From Planctomycetota bacterium (GTDB lineage Bacteria > Planctomycetota > Planctomycetia > Planctomycetales > Planctomycetaceae): DNA of 40,055 nucleotides. Made by a program: the position numbers and the translations under genes. The DNA is taken from assembly GCA_003671275.1 (NCBI GenBank), contig QWPB01000185.1, positions 1-40,055 on the forward strand, written 5' to 3'. The notes beneath the pieces are model-generated. The model made no database searches and was not told the DNA's origin. It worked only from the letters and a program-made list of their open reading frames with translations. Positions 33,480 through 40,055 of the stretch are shown here, piece after piece. Position 1 is the first letter of the stretch. Each line of letters opens with the position of its first letter.

Positions 33480-34478
33480 ATGTGGAAATCGATTCTACGC
33501 TTTCGACCAGCTGGCGATCATCGCCACAACCTGTGGGCCTCCACGGCGGTCGTGATAACATTGCTGGTCTTCCACTGGAGCACCGATCCGGATGCCTGTG
33601 GCAGTGACCCGGTATCATCGGTGCGTCCATCGGCGCGGTTCCTGCTGCCTCAGGTGACCATCGCATCCACGACAACGGTGGTTCAGAGCGTAGGTGAGCC
33701 CGTTCCGTCGGGAACGAGTGAGACGCCTTCAACGGAACCTGCGGCGCCTCGTATGCCTGGCGCGGAACCGCTGACCGGTCGCTGGGCTCTGGAGTCCAGT
33801 CTCTCGCTGCTGGAATTGGGTCGTGAACGTCTCCAGAAGATGTCGGGATACTCCGTGACCTTCGCCCGGCAGGAGCGGATCGATGGCGAATTGCTGGATC
33901 CCCAGACGATCAAGCTCAAAGTGCGGCACGAACCGTTCAGCCTCTACATGAAGTGGACCGAAGGGGACAAAGGCCGCCAGTTGATCTATGTCCATGGCCA
34001 GAACGAGGGCCAGGTACTCATTCAGCCCGGCGGTTTTGTCGGACGGGCCACCGGAGCGTTGCCATTCGCCCCCGATCATCCCAAAATCCTGGCCGAATCG
34101 CGTTACCCGGCGACCATGGCGGGCTTCCTGGCGATGACGGATACGATCGCCCAGCATCATCGGGATGACCTGAAACTCACCCAGGGAGGCCTGTCGGAAA
34201 TTCGCGGTGACCAGTCGTTCGAAGAGCGTCCGTGTTACCTGACCACCCTCTGCTATGAAAACGAGACGATCAACCCCATCTATCGCAAATCGATGATCTA
34301 CATTGACAAGGAATTGTCGATCCCCGTTTGCGTCCGAAACTACACCTGGATCAAAGGCCAGAAAGTGGTCGAAGACAACGAAGAATCCTTGATCGAATCG
34401 TACAGCTTCACGGGAATGGAAGCGGCCGTTCAGCTGTCTGACAATGATTTTACGAAGTCACAATACAAGATGCGGTAG
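33480..34478 (+). CDS. DUF1571 domain protein, probably exported or membrane-anchored
   Basis: The protein has 332 residues from the ATG at 33480; a GTG at 33414 would add 22. One hydrophobic stretch lies near residues 18-33 (NLWASTAVVITLLVF). A Pro/Thr/Ser-rich linker of about 60 residues follows. The remainder matches DUF1571: YSVTFARQERIDGELLDPQT, KVRHEPFSLYMKW, IYVHGQNEGQVLI, and YYR-like IYRKSMIYIDKELSIPV. Folds of this kind resemble LolA-like lipoprotein carriers, but function is not established. It is followed by the FtsB-like gene after 54 bases. Confidence 0.85.
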   Translation: MWKSILRFRPAGDHRHNLWASTAVVITLLVFHWSTDPDACGSDPVSSVRPSARFLLPQVTIASTTTVVQSVGEPVPSGTSETPSTEPAAPRMPGAEPLTGRWALESSLSLLELGRERLQKMSGYSVTFARQERIDGELLDPQTIKLKVRHEPFSLYMKWTEGDKGRQLIYVHGQNEGQVLIQPGGFVGRATGALPFAPDHPKILAESRYPATMAGFLAMTDTIAQHHRDDLKLTQGGLSEIRGDQSFEERPCYLTTLCYENETINPIYRKSMIYIDKELSIPVCVRNYTWIKGQKVVEDNEESLIESYSFTGMEAAVQLSDNDFTKSQYKMR

Positions 34479-34532
34479 CCTTCCCGGGGCACCGGTGGAT
34501 GACCCGTGCCCCTCGCTCGACGCGAGCCTGCC

Positions 34533-35066
34533 ATGTTCCGCCCGGAGAGTCCGTCCCGCCCCGTTGAACGCAGCCTGCTGGTATCGCTGGCGTTCTGGTT
34601 CTGTCTGCTGACAGCGGCCTTTCTCTTTGGCAGCGTGGCCCTGGCATCCAAGCTCGTGATCTGGCATGAATTGGAATTGGAAGCCACGGACCAGCAGCAA
34701 CAACTGGTCACCCTGGAGCGGCAAGTCCAGCATCTGGACAAGATCGTCCACTCACTGGAACACGACAAACACTTTCAGGCGGAAATCGCCCGTCGGGAAA
34801 TCGGTAGCACGACTGCCGGGACCGAAATGGTCATCGTCGATCCCAGCTTACAGGTCGACATCCGCCTGCCTCCTATCGAGTCTCCCAACATCCCGCTGAT
34901 CGTGCCGTGGTACGTGCCAGTTCTCAGGTCACTGGCGGTGGCCTCTCCTTGGCGTCGACGACTGCTGTGGATGGCCGCCGGGCTGTGTGTCGTGGCGTTC
35001 ACCATTTTGAGAGATCGCCAGGGAGAGACCGTGAAATCGACCGCTCACCGATCGAGCCCGCAATAG
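34533..35066 (+). CDS. FtsB/DivIC-like membrane coiled-coil protein
   Basis: The protein has 177 residues from the ATG at 34533; a GTG nine codons earlier is possible. The first membrane helix is at about 15-40 (LLVSLAFWFCLLTAAFLFGSVAL). A coiled coil follows (HELELEATDQQQQLVTLERQ, with HLDKIVHSLEHDKHFQAEIA), then AREEI-like ARREIG. This is the septum-formation-initiator (FtsB/DivIC) layout. A second hydrophobic segment at about 146-160 (LLWMAAGLCVVAFTIL) is not usual for FtsB, so the function in division is an inference. It is convergent with speA (23 bases). Confidence 0.7.
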   Translation: MFRPESPSRPVERSLLVSLAFWFCLLTAAFLFGSVALASKLVIWHELELEATDQQQQLVTLERQVQHLDKIVHSLEHDKHFQAEIARREIGSTTAGTEMVIVDPSLQVDIRLPPIESPNIPLIVPWYVPVLRSLAVASPWRRRLLWMAAGLCVVAFTILRDRQGETVKSTAHRSSPQ

Positions 35067-35089
35067 GCCCCCTCCCGCCGTCAACCCAG

Positions 35090-37009
35090 CTACGCCTGAT
35101 CGGGCTCTTCCAGATACGTATAGCCGTCGAGCCCTTCTTCAATGAATTTGACGTACCGTCCCGCCTCGGCGTGGGTGATGCGTCCCTCGCGAATGGCCAG
35201 GTCGATCGACAACTGAAGCCGGTCGATCAGATCGCGGCCCTTGAACTGCACGTAGTCCAGCACTTCGTTGACGGTCTCCCCCTTGAGGATCTGGTTCAGT
35301 TCCACTTCCCCGGAGGCGTTCAAGTCAACATGCACCGCGTTGGTGTCACCGAACAGGTTGTGCAGATCACCGAGAATCTCCTGGTACGCACCAATCAGGA
35401 ACGCCCCCAGGTAGTAATGGTGCCCGTCATACGGATGTAGCAACAGCGTTTTTTTTACATCCCGCTGGTCGATAAAGGTGTCGATCTTGCCATCGGAGTC
35501 ACACGTGATATCGCTGATCACCGCGTGCCGCGTGGGCTGCTCATTCAGCCGATGGATCGGCATCACGGGAAACAGCTGCTTAATGGCCCAACTGTCGGGT
35601 AACGACTGAAACAGCGAGAAGTTGCCGTAGTAGGTGTCCGACAACATCCGATCAAGCCCCAGGAGCTCTTCGGGTGTATGATCCAGTTCCTCGACCAGTT
35701 TTCGAATCTTGTGAATGATGGCAAAGAACAGATTCTCGGCAATCACCCGCTGATCAAGAGGCAGATACCCCGCACTGAACAGAGTGGTGGCCGTGTCGAG
35801 AGCTTGAAGAGCATCGTGGTATGTTTCGAGTACGTTCCGCGCGGTGGCCTCCTGATAGGTAATCAGCAGATCGTGTAGCGGTTGTTCGTGCTCCTCCGGC
35901 ATTTCGGAGGGAATCTCGGTGACTTCCCCCTGAGTGGTCACCCCCAGCGTTCCAAACACCAGCACGCTGTGAAAGGCCGCTACGGCTCGCCCGCTCTCGG
36001 TGATGATGTTCGGATGTGGCACGCCGACTTCGTCACACACGGTCTGGATGTGATAGATCACATCGCTGGCATATTCCTGCCAGGTGTAGTTCATGCTCGA
36101 TTCGAAGTTGGTCTGCGACCCGTCGTAGTCGATTCCCAGCCCGCCTCCGACATCCAGGAATTTTAAGCCCGCTCCCCGCTTGGCCAGATCGGCATAAACG
36201 CGGATGGCCTCGGTCACGGCCCCCTTCACTTGCCGGATGTTGGTGATCTGGCTGCCGAGGTGGAAATGCAGCAACTGGAAACAGTCGGTCATGCCGAGGG
36301 TTTCCAGCTTCTGGTAACACTTCAGGAGTTCGCTGACGGTCAGTCCGAACTTGGATCGGTAGCCGCCCGAAGATTGCCAGCGTCCCGATCCCCGTGTGGC
36401 CAGCTTGACTCGCATGCCGATCTGCGGACGCACGCCGACACGTTCGGCATATTTCAGGACCAGATCGAGCTCTGACATCTTTTCCACGACGGGGATGACA
36501 TTCCGCCCAATCTTCTGGGCCATCATCGCCATCTCGATGAATTCGTCGTCCTTGAAACCATTGCAGATCAGCGGTGTGGTGGTATCCGCCAGAGCAATCA
36601 CGGCCATCAATTCCGGCTTGCTGCCCGCTTCCAGGCCGAAACCCAGCGGACGTCCGTACTCGATGATTTTCTCGACGACTTCCCGCTGCTGGTTCACCTT
36701 GATCGGGTAGACACAGCAGTATTTTCCCTTGTAGGCGTGTTCCTCGATAGCCTGCTGAAAGACATCATGGATCTCCTTGAGACGGTCTTTCAGAATCCCG
36801 TTAAAGCGAACCAGAATCGGGAGGTCCAGCCCCCGCTGTCCGAGCCGGTCAATGAGCACCTTCAGATCCAGTTTTCGCAGCGGATCGCGATCCGGGTGGA
36901 CGAAGAGATGACCGTTCTCTCCCACCGAAAAATAGCCCTTACCCCACCGTGGGACATCGTACCAGTCACTGGAGTCATCGCTGGTCCAGCGGTCGGCGGG
37001 TTCAATCAT
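35090..37009 (-). CDS. speA: Biosynthetic arginine decarboxylase
   Basis: PLP-dependent decarboxylase that turns arginine into agmatine for polyamine synthesis. The protein has 639 residues, typical of the family. The PLP lysine is Lys104 in YPIKVNQQREVVEKI. Other signatures are FGLEAGSKPELMAVIA, TRGSGRWQSSGGYRSKFGLT, LDVGGGLGIDYDGSQT, NIITESGRAVAAFHS and the late VITDITCDSDGKIDTF. Domain order is normal and the start has a strongly conserved WYDVPRWGKGYFSV. No regulatory element was recognised upstream. Confidence 0.95.
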   Translation of the reverse strand: MIEPADRWTSDDSSDWYDVPRWGKGYFSVGENGHLFVHPDRDPLRKLDLKVLIDRLGQRGLDLPILVRFNGILKDRLKEIHDVFQQAIEEHAYKGKYCCVYPIKVNQQREVVEKIIEYGRPLGFGLEAGSKPELMAVIALADTTTPLICNGFKDDEFIEMAMMAQKIGRNVIPVVEKMSELDLVLKYAERVGVRPQIGMRVKLATRGSGRWQSSGGYRSKFGLTVSELLKCYQKLETLGMTDCFQLLHFHLGSQITNIRQVKGAVTEAIRVYADLAKRGAGLKFLDVGGGLGIDYDGSQTNFESSMNYTWQEYASDVIYHIQTVCDEVGVPHPNIITESGRAVAAFHSVLVFGTLGVTTQGEVTEIPSEMPEEHEQPLHDLLITYQEATARNVLETYHDALQALDTATTLFSAGYLPLDQRVIAENLFFAIIHKIRKLVEELDHTPEELLGLDRMLSDTYYGNFSLFQSLPDSWAIKQLFPVMPIHRLNEQPTRHAVISDITCDSDGKIDTFIDQRDVKKTLLLHPYDGHHYYLGAFLIGAYQEILGDLHNLFGDTNAVHVDLNASGEVELNQILKGETVNEVLDYVQFKGRDLIDRLQLSIDLAIREGRITHAEAGRYVKFIEEGLDGYTYLEEPDQA

Positions 37010-37223
37010 TCAGGACGCTCCGGGAAACGGGACATTCTCGCCGCCGTACGGAGAGCCCTCCCACAGCGAGCACAGAATCTACCCGCGACAGAAGACGAAT
37101 TCAAATCGCGTCGAGAGGTTCGCATGAAATACAGTCGATGACTGCATGAACATCGATCACCGGATTCGCCAGACCTTTCGAAGCACGTTTTGCATTGGCC
37201 CCGCAATCCCAAGGGGCGAACGG

Positions 37224-39269
37224 TTACTTAGCCACCTGCGGATTGTACCCCGGGGCGGCCAACCAGTTCTTCAGGCTGGCTCCGTCTTCGGTATTCCAGA
37301 TGCGAACCTCGCCATCGTAACTACCAGTCGCCAGGCGGTTCACCGGACTGAAGCTGACCGCGTACACCCAGTCGCCGTGACCGGCGAACTGTTTGATCTG
37401 GGCCGCATCGTTCGCATTGTGCAGCCGCGCGGTTTTGTCCGCCGAACAGCTGAACACGCGGTTATCAGCCAGCACCTGAATTCGAAAAACCGCACCGCCG
37501 AAGCCGCCGATCTCGCGAACCTGCCCCGCATCCGCCGATTTCCAGACGCGCATGCGGTTGTCCCCACCCCCTGTAACCACATGGGCATTATCAGCCAGCC
37601 AGCCCACGGTGTAAACCACATCTCCGTGCGTGTTAAAGGTGGTTTGAGCATCACCCGTCTTGGCATCGAACACCTTGGCGGTCTTGTCTCGGCTGGCACT
37701 GGCCAGCTTGGTGCCATCGGGAGACCAGGCCACATCCATAACCCAGTCGGCATGGTCTTCGATGACCAGCTGCTCGGCGTATGTCGCGGCGTCAAACACC
37801 CGAATCGACCGGTCCGCCCCGCTGGCCGCCAGACGAGTTCCGTCTGCGCTGAAGGCAACTGAGAAGACGGCGTCTTCAACCGTGACTAAATCGGCGAGCA
37901 AGGCTCCGTCCGCGACTTGGAAGACTTTCACCTCGCCGACCTGACCGGGAGTGCCCCCCGCGATCGCGATCCGCTGTCCGTCCGGGGTGAAGGCAATGTC
38001 GTGGACCCGCTCAGCCACGTTGGTGATCCGGCGAACCAAGGCACCATCCGCCGGGTTGTACAGCAAGACTTCATGATATCCCGAGGAAGCCAGCAGCGTG
38101 GCATCACCATTCAGCGCCACCGCCGTGACCGGCACCGCCATCGGGTACGCCTCGGGAGCTGCGGGCTGGACGGCCTTGGGCATGACCTTAATCAAGGCTG
38201 CATTGGGATCAATCCCCGCGTCCAGCTGAGCCCCCAACGAGACCCACTTGGCAATCATGTCGATCTGTTCCTTGGCCAGCGGATCGGCATCCTTGGGCAT
38301 GGAACCGTCACCCACTTCACGGCACAGGTTGCAGTCGAGCTTACCCGGTTCGATCGCCGGTCCGGACTCTCCCCCCTTCATGAGCGAGGCAAACGACTCC
38401 ATATTCAGCCGCCCCTTGGCCATCCGGGCGTTGTGACAGGCGATACACCGCTTGTGAAAGATGTGGGCGACTTCCCGGCTGAACGAGACCCACTGCCCCA
38501 TCTCGGTCAGCGTGGATTCAACGATCCGCTGCTTGCCCAGCCAGTCGTCACGGGTAGCCTTCAGAGTGCCCTGGGTCGCGGCGACTTCGGTCCGAACAGC
38601 CACCAGCGTCTGGTCAACTTGTGCCAGCGAGGCCATTGCGGCAGACATCGTCTGCTTGGTGGCGTTGACCATCTCGGTGGTCTTCTTCGCCACGGCATCG
38701 GCATCCACGGAAGCCTTGGCCGCAGTTTCGGCTGCGACCTTCGCCGCATCGGCCTTCTTCTGGGCCTCGACCAGCGCAGCAACAGCGTCGGTGTTTCCCT
38801 TGTCAGCCACGACTTTGGCTTCGTTGGCCTTGGTCAACGCTTCGTTCTGGGTCACCAGCGTCTTCTCGGTCTCGGCCAGTGTTTTGGTGGCCTGTTCCAG
38901 TTCGCGTTTCAGCTTCAGCAGCTGTTGCTCAACCTCATTCAGTTTTGTCGCGGAGGCTGTCGCGGCGGCTTCAGCAGCAGCACGCTGCTGCAGGGCGGAT
39001 TCGGCTGCGGCCTTTTGCTCCGCCAATTTCTGCTCGGGTGTAGGGGCGGGCGGAGGGGTGGGCTCGGCCGGTTTTTCCGCAGCGGGCTTTTCTTCAGCGG
39101 GCTTCGTTTCAGCCGCCGGAGGAGCCGGTTCTTCAGGCTTCGTTTCCGGAGTGGGCACGGCGGGCGCTGCCGGAGTATCCTCCGCCCGCAGCTGAGGCTC
39201 CAGCCCAACACCGCAGGCCGCAACGCATGACACCAACAACGCCCAACAGCCCAGGAGGTTCCGACTCAT
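37224..39269 (-). CDS. Cytochrome c-motif / WD40-repeat protein with coiled-coil spacer
   Basis: The protein has 681 residues. A signal peptide covers about residues 1-29. Residues 30-80 are a Pro/Glu/Lys/Ala-rich linker, and about 80-255 a long Ala/Lys/Glu coiled coil. A PSCyt1-type heme motif, CIACH, lies at 275-279, followed by GRLNMESFASLMKGG and a second Cys pair (DCNLCREVGDGSMP). Residues 370-675 form about six to seven WD40 repeats, with GDWVYAVSFSPVNRLATG and ADWVMDVAWSPDGTKLASAS. The WD40 part probably makes a beta-propeller. A ribosome-binding GGAAG lies about 8 bases before the ATG. Role unknown; it is likely exported. Confidence 0.9.
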   Translation of the reverse strand: MSRNLLGCWALLVSCVAACGVGLEPQLRAEDTPAAPAVPTPETKPEEPAPPAAETKPAEEKPAAEKPAEPTPPPAPTPEQKLAEQKAAAESALQQRAAAEAAATASATKLNEVEQQLLKLKRELEQATKTLAETEKTLVTQNEALTKANEAKVVADKGNTDAVAALVEAQKKADAAKVAAETAAKASVDADAVAKKTTEMVNATKQTMSAAMASLAQVDQTLVAVRTEVAATQGTLKATRDDWLGKQRIVESTLTEMGQWVSFSREVAHIFHKRCIACHNARMAKGRLNMESFASLMKGGESGPAIEPGKLDCNLCREVGDGSMPKDADPLAKEQIDMIAKWVSLGAQLDAGIDPNAALIKVMPKAVQPAAPEAYPMAVPVTAVALNGDATLLASSGYHEVLLYNPADGALVRRITNVAERVHDIAFTPDGQRIAIAGGTPGQVGEVKVFQVADGALLADLVTVEDAVFSVAFSADGTRLAASGADRSIRVFDAATYAEQLVIEDHADWVMDVAWSPDGTKLASASRDKTAKVFDAKTGDAQTTFNTHGDVVYTVGWLADNAHVVTGGGDNRMRVWKSADAGQVREIGGFGGAVFRIQVLADNRVFSCSADKTARLHNANDAAQIKQFAGHGDWVYAVSFSPVNRLATGSYDGEVRIWNTEDGASLKNWLAAPGYNPQVAK

Positions 39270-39539
39270 GGTTCATTCTTCCATCAAGGCAGGTTTCGCA
39301 GTGAATCCGTTGACGGATCTAATCAGTGAGGAAACGGCCCTCGTTGATCGATCCGCCGGACACACCGCGAATGTATGGCAGGAGTGAGCCTCTCATCGAC
39401 GCCCACCGATCCATCAGAATCGTTGCATGACTCACTAAAGTCAAGCTGGTGAAGATGCTTCGACATTAAGGCTTGTGCTTGATCGGCAAGGCTTGCGGGC
39501 AATCTCATCGAAAATTGCCGATGGAATGGAATTGCTCAG

Positions 39540-39568
39540 TTGAATCCATTGGGCCCCCGCAATATCAT
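39540..39568 (+). promoter_or_regulatory. Likely promoter of tRNA-Leu
   Basis: TTGAAT and TATCAT are separated by 17 bases. Transcription would begin at about 39575, just before a hairpin and 35 bases before the tRNA. The -10 matches 5 of 6 consensus bases, the -35 4 of 6. Confidence 0.45.
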
Positions 39569-39576
39569 TCCCGCCC

Positions 39577-39600
39577 CACCAACCGAGCAATCGGTTGGTG
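39577..39600 (+). promoter_or_regulatory. Hairpin with GCAA loop in the tRNA-Leu leader
   Basis: CACCAACCGA and TCGGTTGGTG form a perfect 10-bp stem closed by a GCAA tetraloop (GNRA type). It ends 9 bases before the tRNA and would be at the 5' end of the pre-tRNA if the promoter call is right. Confidence 0.5.
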
Positions 39601-39609
39601 ACACGTGCA

Positions 39610-39693
39610 GCCCACGTGGCGGAATTGGCAGACGCGCTAGCTTCAGGAGCTAGTGAGGTTACACTCGTACAGGTTCAAGTCCTGTCGTGGGCA
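39610..39693 (+). tRNA. tRNA-Leu (anticodon CAG)
   Basis: Acceptor GCCCACG pairs with CGTGGGC, discriminator A. Anticodon stem CTAGC/GCTAG with loop TTCAGGA gives anticodon CAG. The long variable arm typical of tRNA-Leu and T-arm ACAGG/CCTGT with TTCAAGT loop are present. CCA is not encoded. It is the probable integration site of the element to the right. Confidence 0.94.
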
Positions 39694-39705
39694 CTCCAGA
39701 TGGCG

Positions 39706-39741
39706 AAAGGACTTACGGCGAATGGCCGTGAGTCCTTTTTT
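39706..39741 (+). terminator. Intrinsic terminator after tRNA-Leu
   Basis: A 14-bp stem (AAAGGACTTACGGC with its complement, one G-T pair) with a short loop is followed by six T. It should end the tRNA transcript before the integrase-like gene. Confidence 0.85.
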
Positions 39742-39755
39742 CATGGGTGAGGCGG

Positions 39756-39779
39756 TTGGGGGGCAAATTGGGGGGCAAA
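39756..39779. repeat. 12-bp perfect tandem repeat
   Basis: TTGGGGGGCAAA occurs twice in direct succession, 65-85 bases before the integrase-like start. Direct repeats of this kind next to an integrase gene and a tRNA often bind the recombinase arm domain; that role is inferred here. Confidence 0.6.
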
Positions 39780-39844
39780 ATTGGATTTACATTGGACCTG
39801 AACCGCTTGCCGTTCGGACGAGAATGTCGAGCGGAGGTCGAAAC

Positions 39845-40055
39845 ATGGCATGGTTGGAAAAAAAGGGGCAACGGTTCCTCTTGGTCTTTCGATTGAACGG
39901 TTCGCGGTACAAGAAGCTCCTGGACCTAACAGACCGCCGGGAAGCAGATGCGATCACCGCCAAGGTGGAACGCCGCATTGAAATGTTGGAACGCGGCGAG
40001 TGGCAACTGCCCGACCCGTCGAATGTGGCCGACTCGCTGATCGGCGAACTCGCTC
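39845..40055 (+). CDS. N-terminal part of a tyrosine-recombinase-like integrase (partial)
   Basis: The frame is open from ATG 39845 to the right edge, about 70 residues, with GGAGGT about 6 bases before the start. The opening MAWLEKKGQRFLLVFRLNGS, then RYKKLLDLTDRREADAITAKVER and MLERGEWQLPDP, looks like the arm-binding N-terminus of tyrosine recombinases common in planctomycete elements. The catalytic Arg/His/Tyr residues lie outside the window, so the family call rests on the N-terminus plus the tRNA context. Confidence 0.72.
   Translation, partial: MAWLEKKGQRFLLVFRLNGSRYKKLLDLTDRREADAITAKVERRIEMLERGEWQLPDPSNVADSLIGELA

Larger units (their letters stand above)
39270..39609. other. Intergenic region before tRNA-Leu
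   Basis: These 340 bases hold no convincing gene. They carry an 8-bp inverted repeat (ATCGGCAA/TTGCCGAT at 39482-39489 and 39515-39522), and the candidate promoter and hairpin listed separately. Confidence 0.55.

Noticed and set aside
37917-39230. Plus-strand open frames of 437 and 244 codons (the second at 38461-39195)
   Set aside because: Both are opposite the Ala/Lys/Glu-rich coiled coil and WD40 gene; their Gly/Leu- and Ser/Ala-rich runs simply mirror its repeats.
39323-39508. Minus-strand frame of 61 codons before tRNA-Leu
   Set aside because: It is short, without a ribosome-binding site or conserved features; treated as intergenic.

Overview
The window looks like chromosomal DNA of a planctomycete (Planctomycetota, probably order Planctomycetales). 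The base composition is GC-rich. It carries several families that are typical of that phylum: two large DUF1549/DUF1553 proteins with planctomycete-type cytochrome c motifs, a cytochrome-motif/WD40 protein, a sulfatase together with a formylglycine-generating enzyme, two transmembrane Ser/Thr kinases with large non-kinase parts, a DUF1571 protein and a DUF4432 protein. The genus cannot be named from this sequence alone.

Layout. 1-9447: a left-truncated DUF1549/DUF1553 gene (-), a small membrane protein (+), nadK and lgt (+), a small membrane protein (-) and a second DUF1549/DUF1553 gene (-). 9657-13135 (+): a PSP1-domain protein, a nucleoside-hydrolase-like protein with altered active-site residues, and an exported sulfatase. 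13286-15855 (-): a MoaD/ThiS-like protein with a C-terminal Gly-Gly, an FHA coiled-coil protein, and a DUF4432 protein with a His/Asp-rich N-terminus. 15995-16119: a 125-bp imperfect inverted repeat. 16211-18856 (+): a kinase/caspase-like fusion. 18897-22203: a zinc-ribbon coiled-coil protein (-), tRNA-Gly(CCC) (+), a membrane-anchored formylglycine-generating enzyme (-) and ddl (-). 22338-25570 (-): a compact flagellar export operon fliO-fliP-fliQ-fliR-flhB, in which FlhB stops before its cytoplasmic domain. 25808-30987: a metallophosphoesterase (-), a small unknown gene (+), a second kinase (+) and an unknown gene (+). 31057-37009: ribD (-), thiL (+), a DUF1571 protein (+), an FtsB/DivIC-like protein (+) and speA (-). 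37224-40055: the cytochrome/WD40 protein (-), tRNA-Leu(CAG) (+), a terminator, a 12-bp tandem repeat and the start of a tyrosine-recombinase-like gene (+). The right edge is therefore probably one end of an integrated element.

How the genes relate. The sulfatase and the formylglycine-generating enzyme form a substrate/maturase pair, though they lie 7 kb apart. The flagellar genes overlap or nearly overlap and look co-transcribed. Most of the rest is housekeeping metabolism (NADP, lipoprotein acylation, cell wall, riboflavin, thiamine, polyamine) interleaved with signalling and surface proteins. The best candidates for new biology are the kinase/pseudo-caspase fusion, the FlhB without its autocleavage domain, the FHA/MoaD-like gene pair, the His-rich DUF4432 protein, and two small palindromic repeat elements. 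All family assignments were made by reading motifs in the translated sequence; no database search was run.
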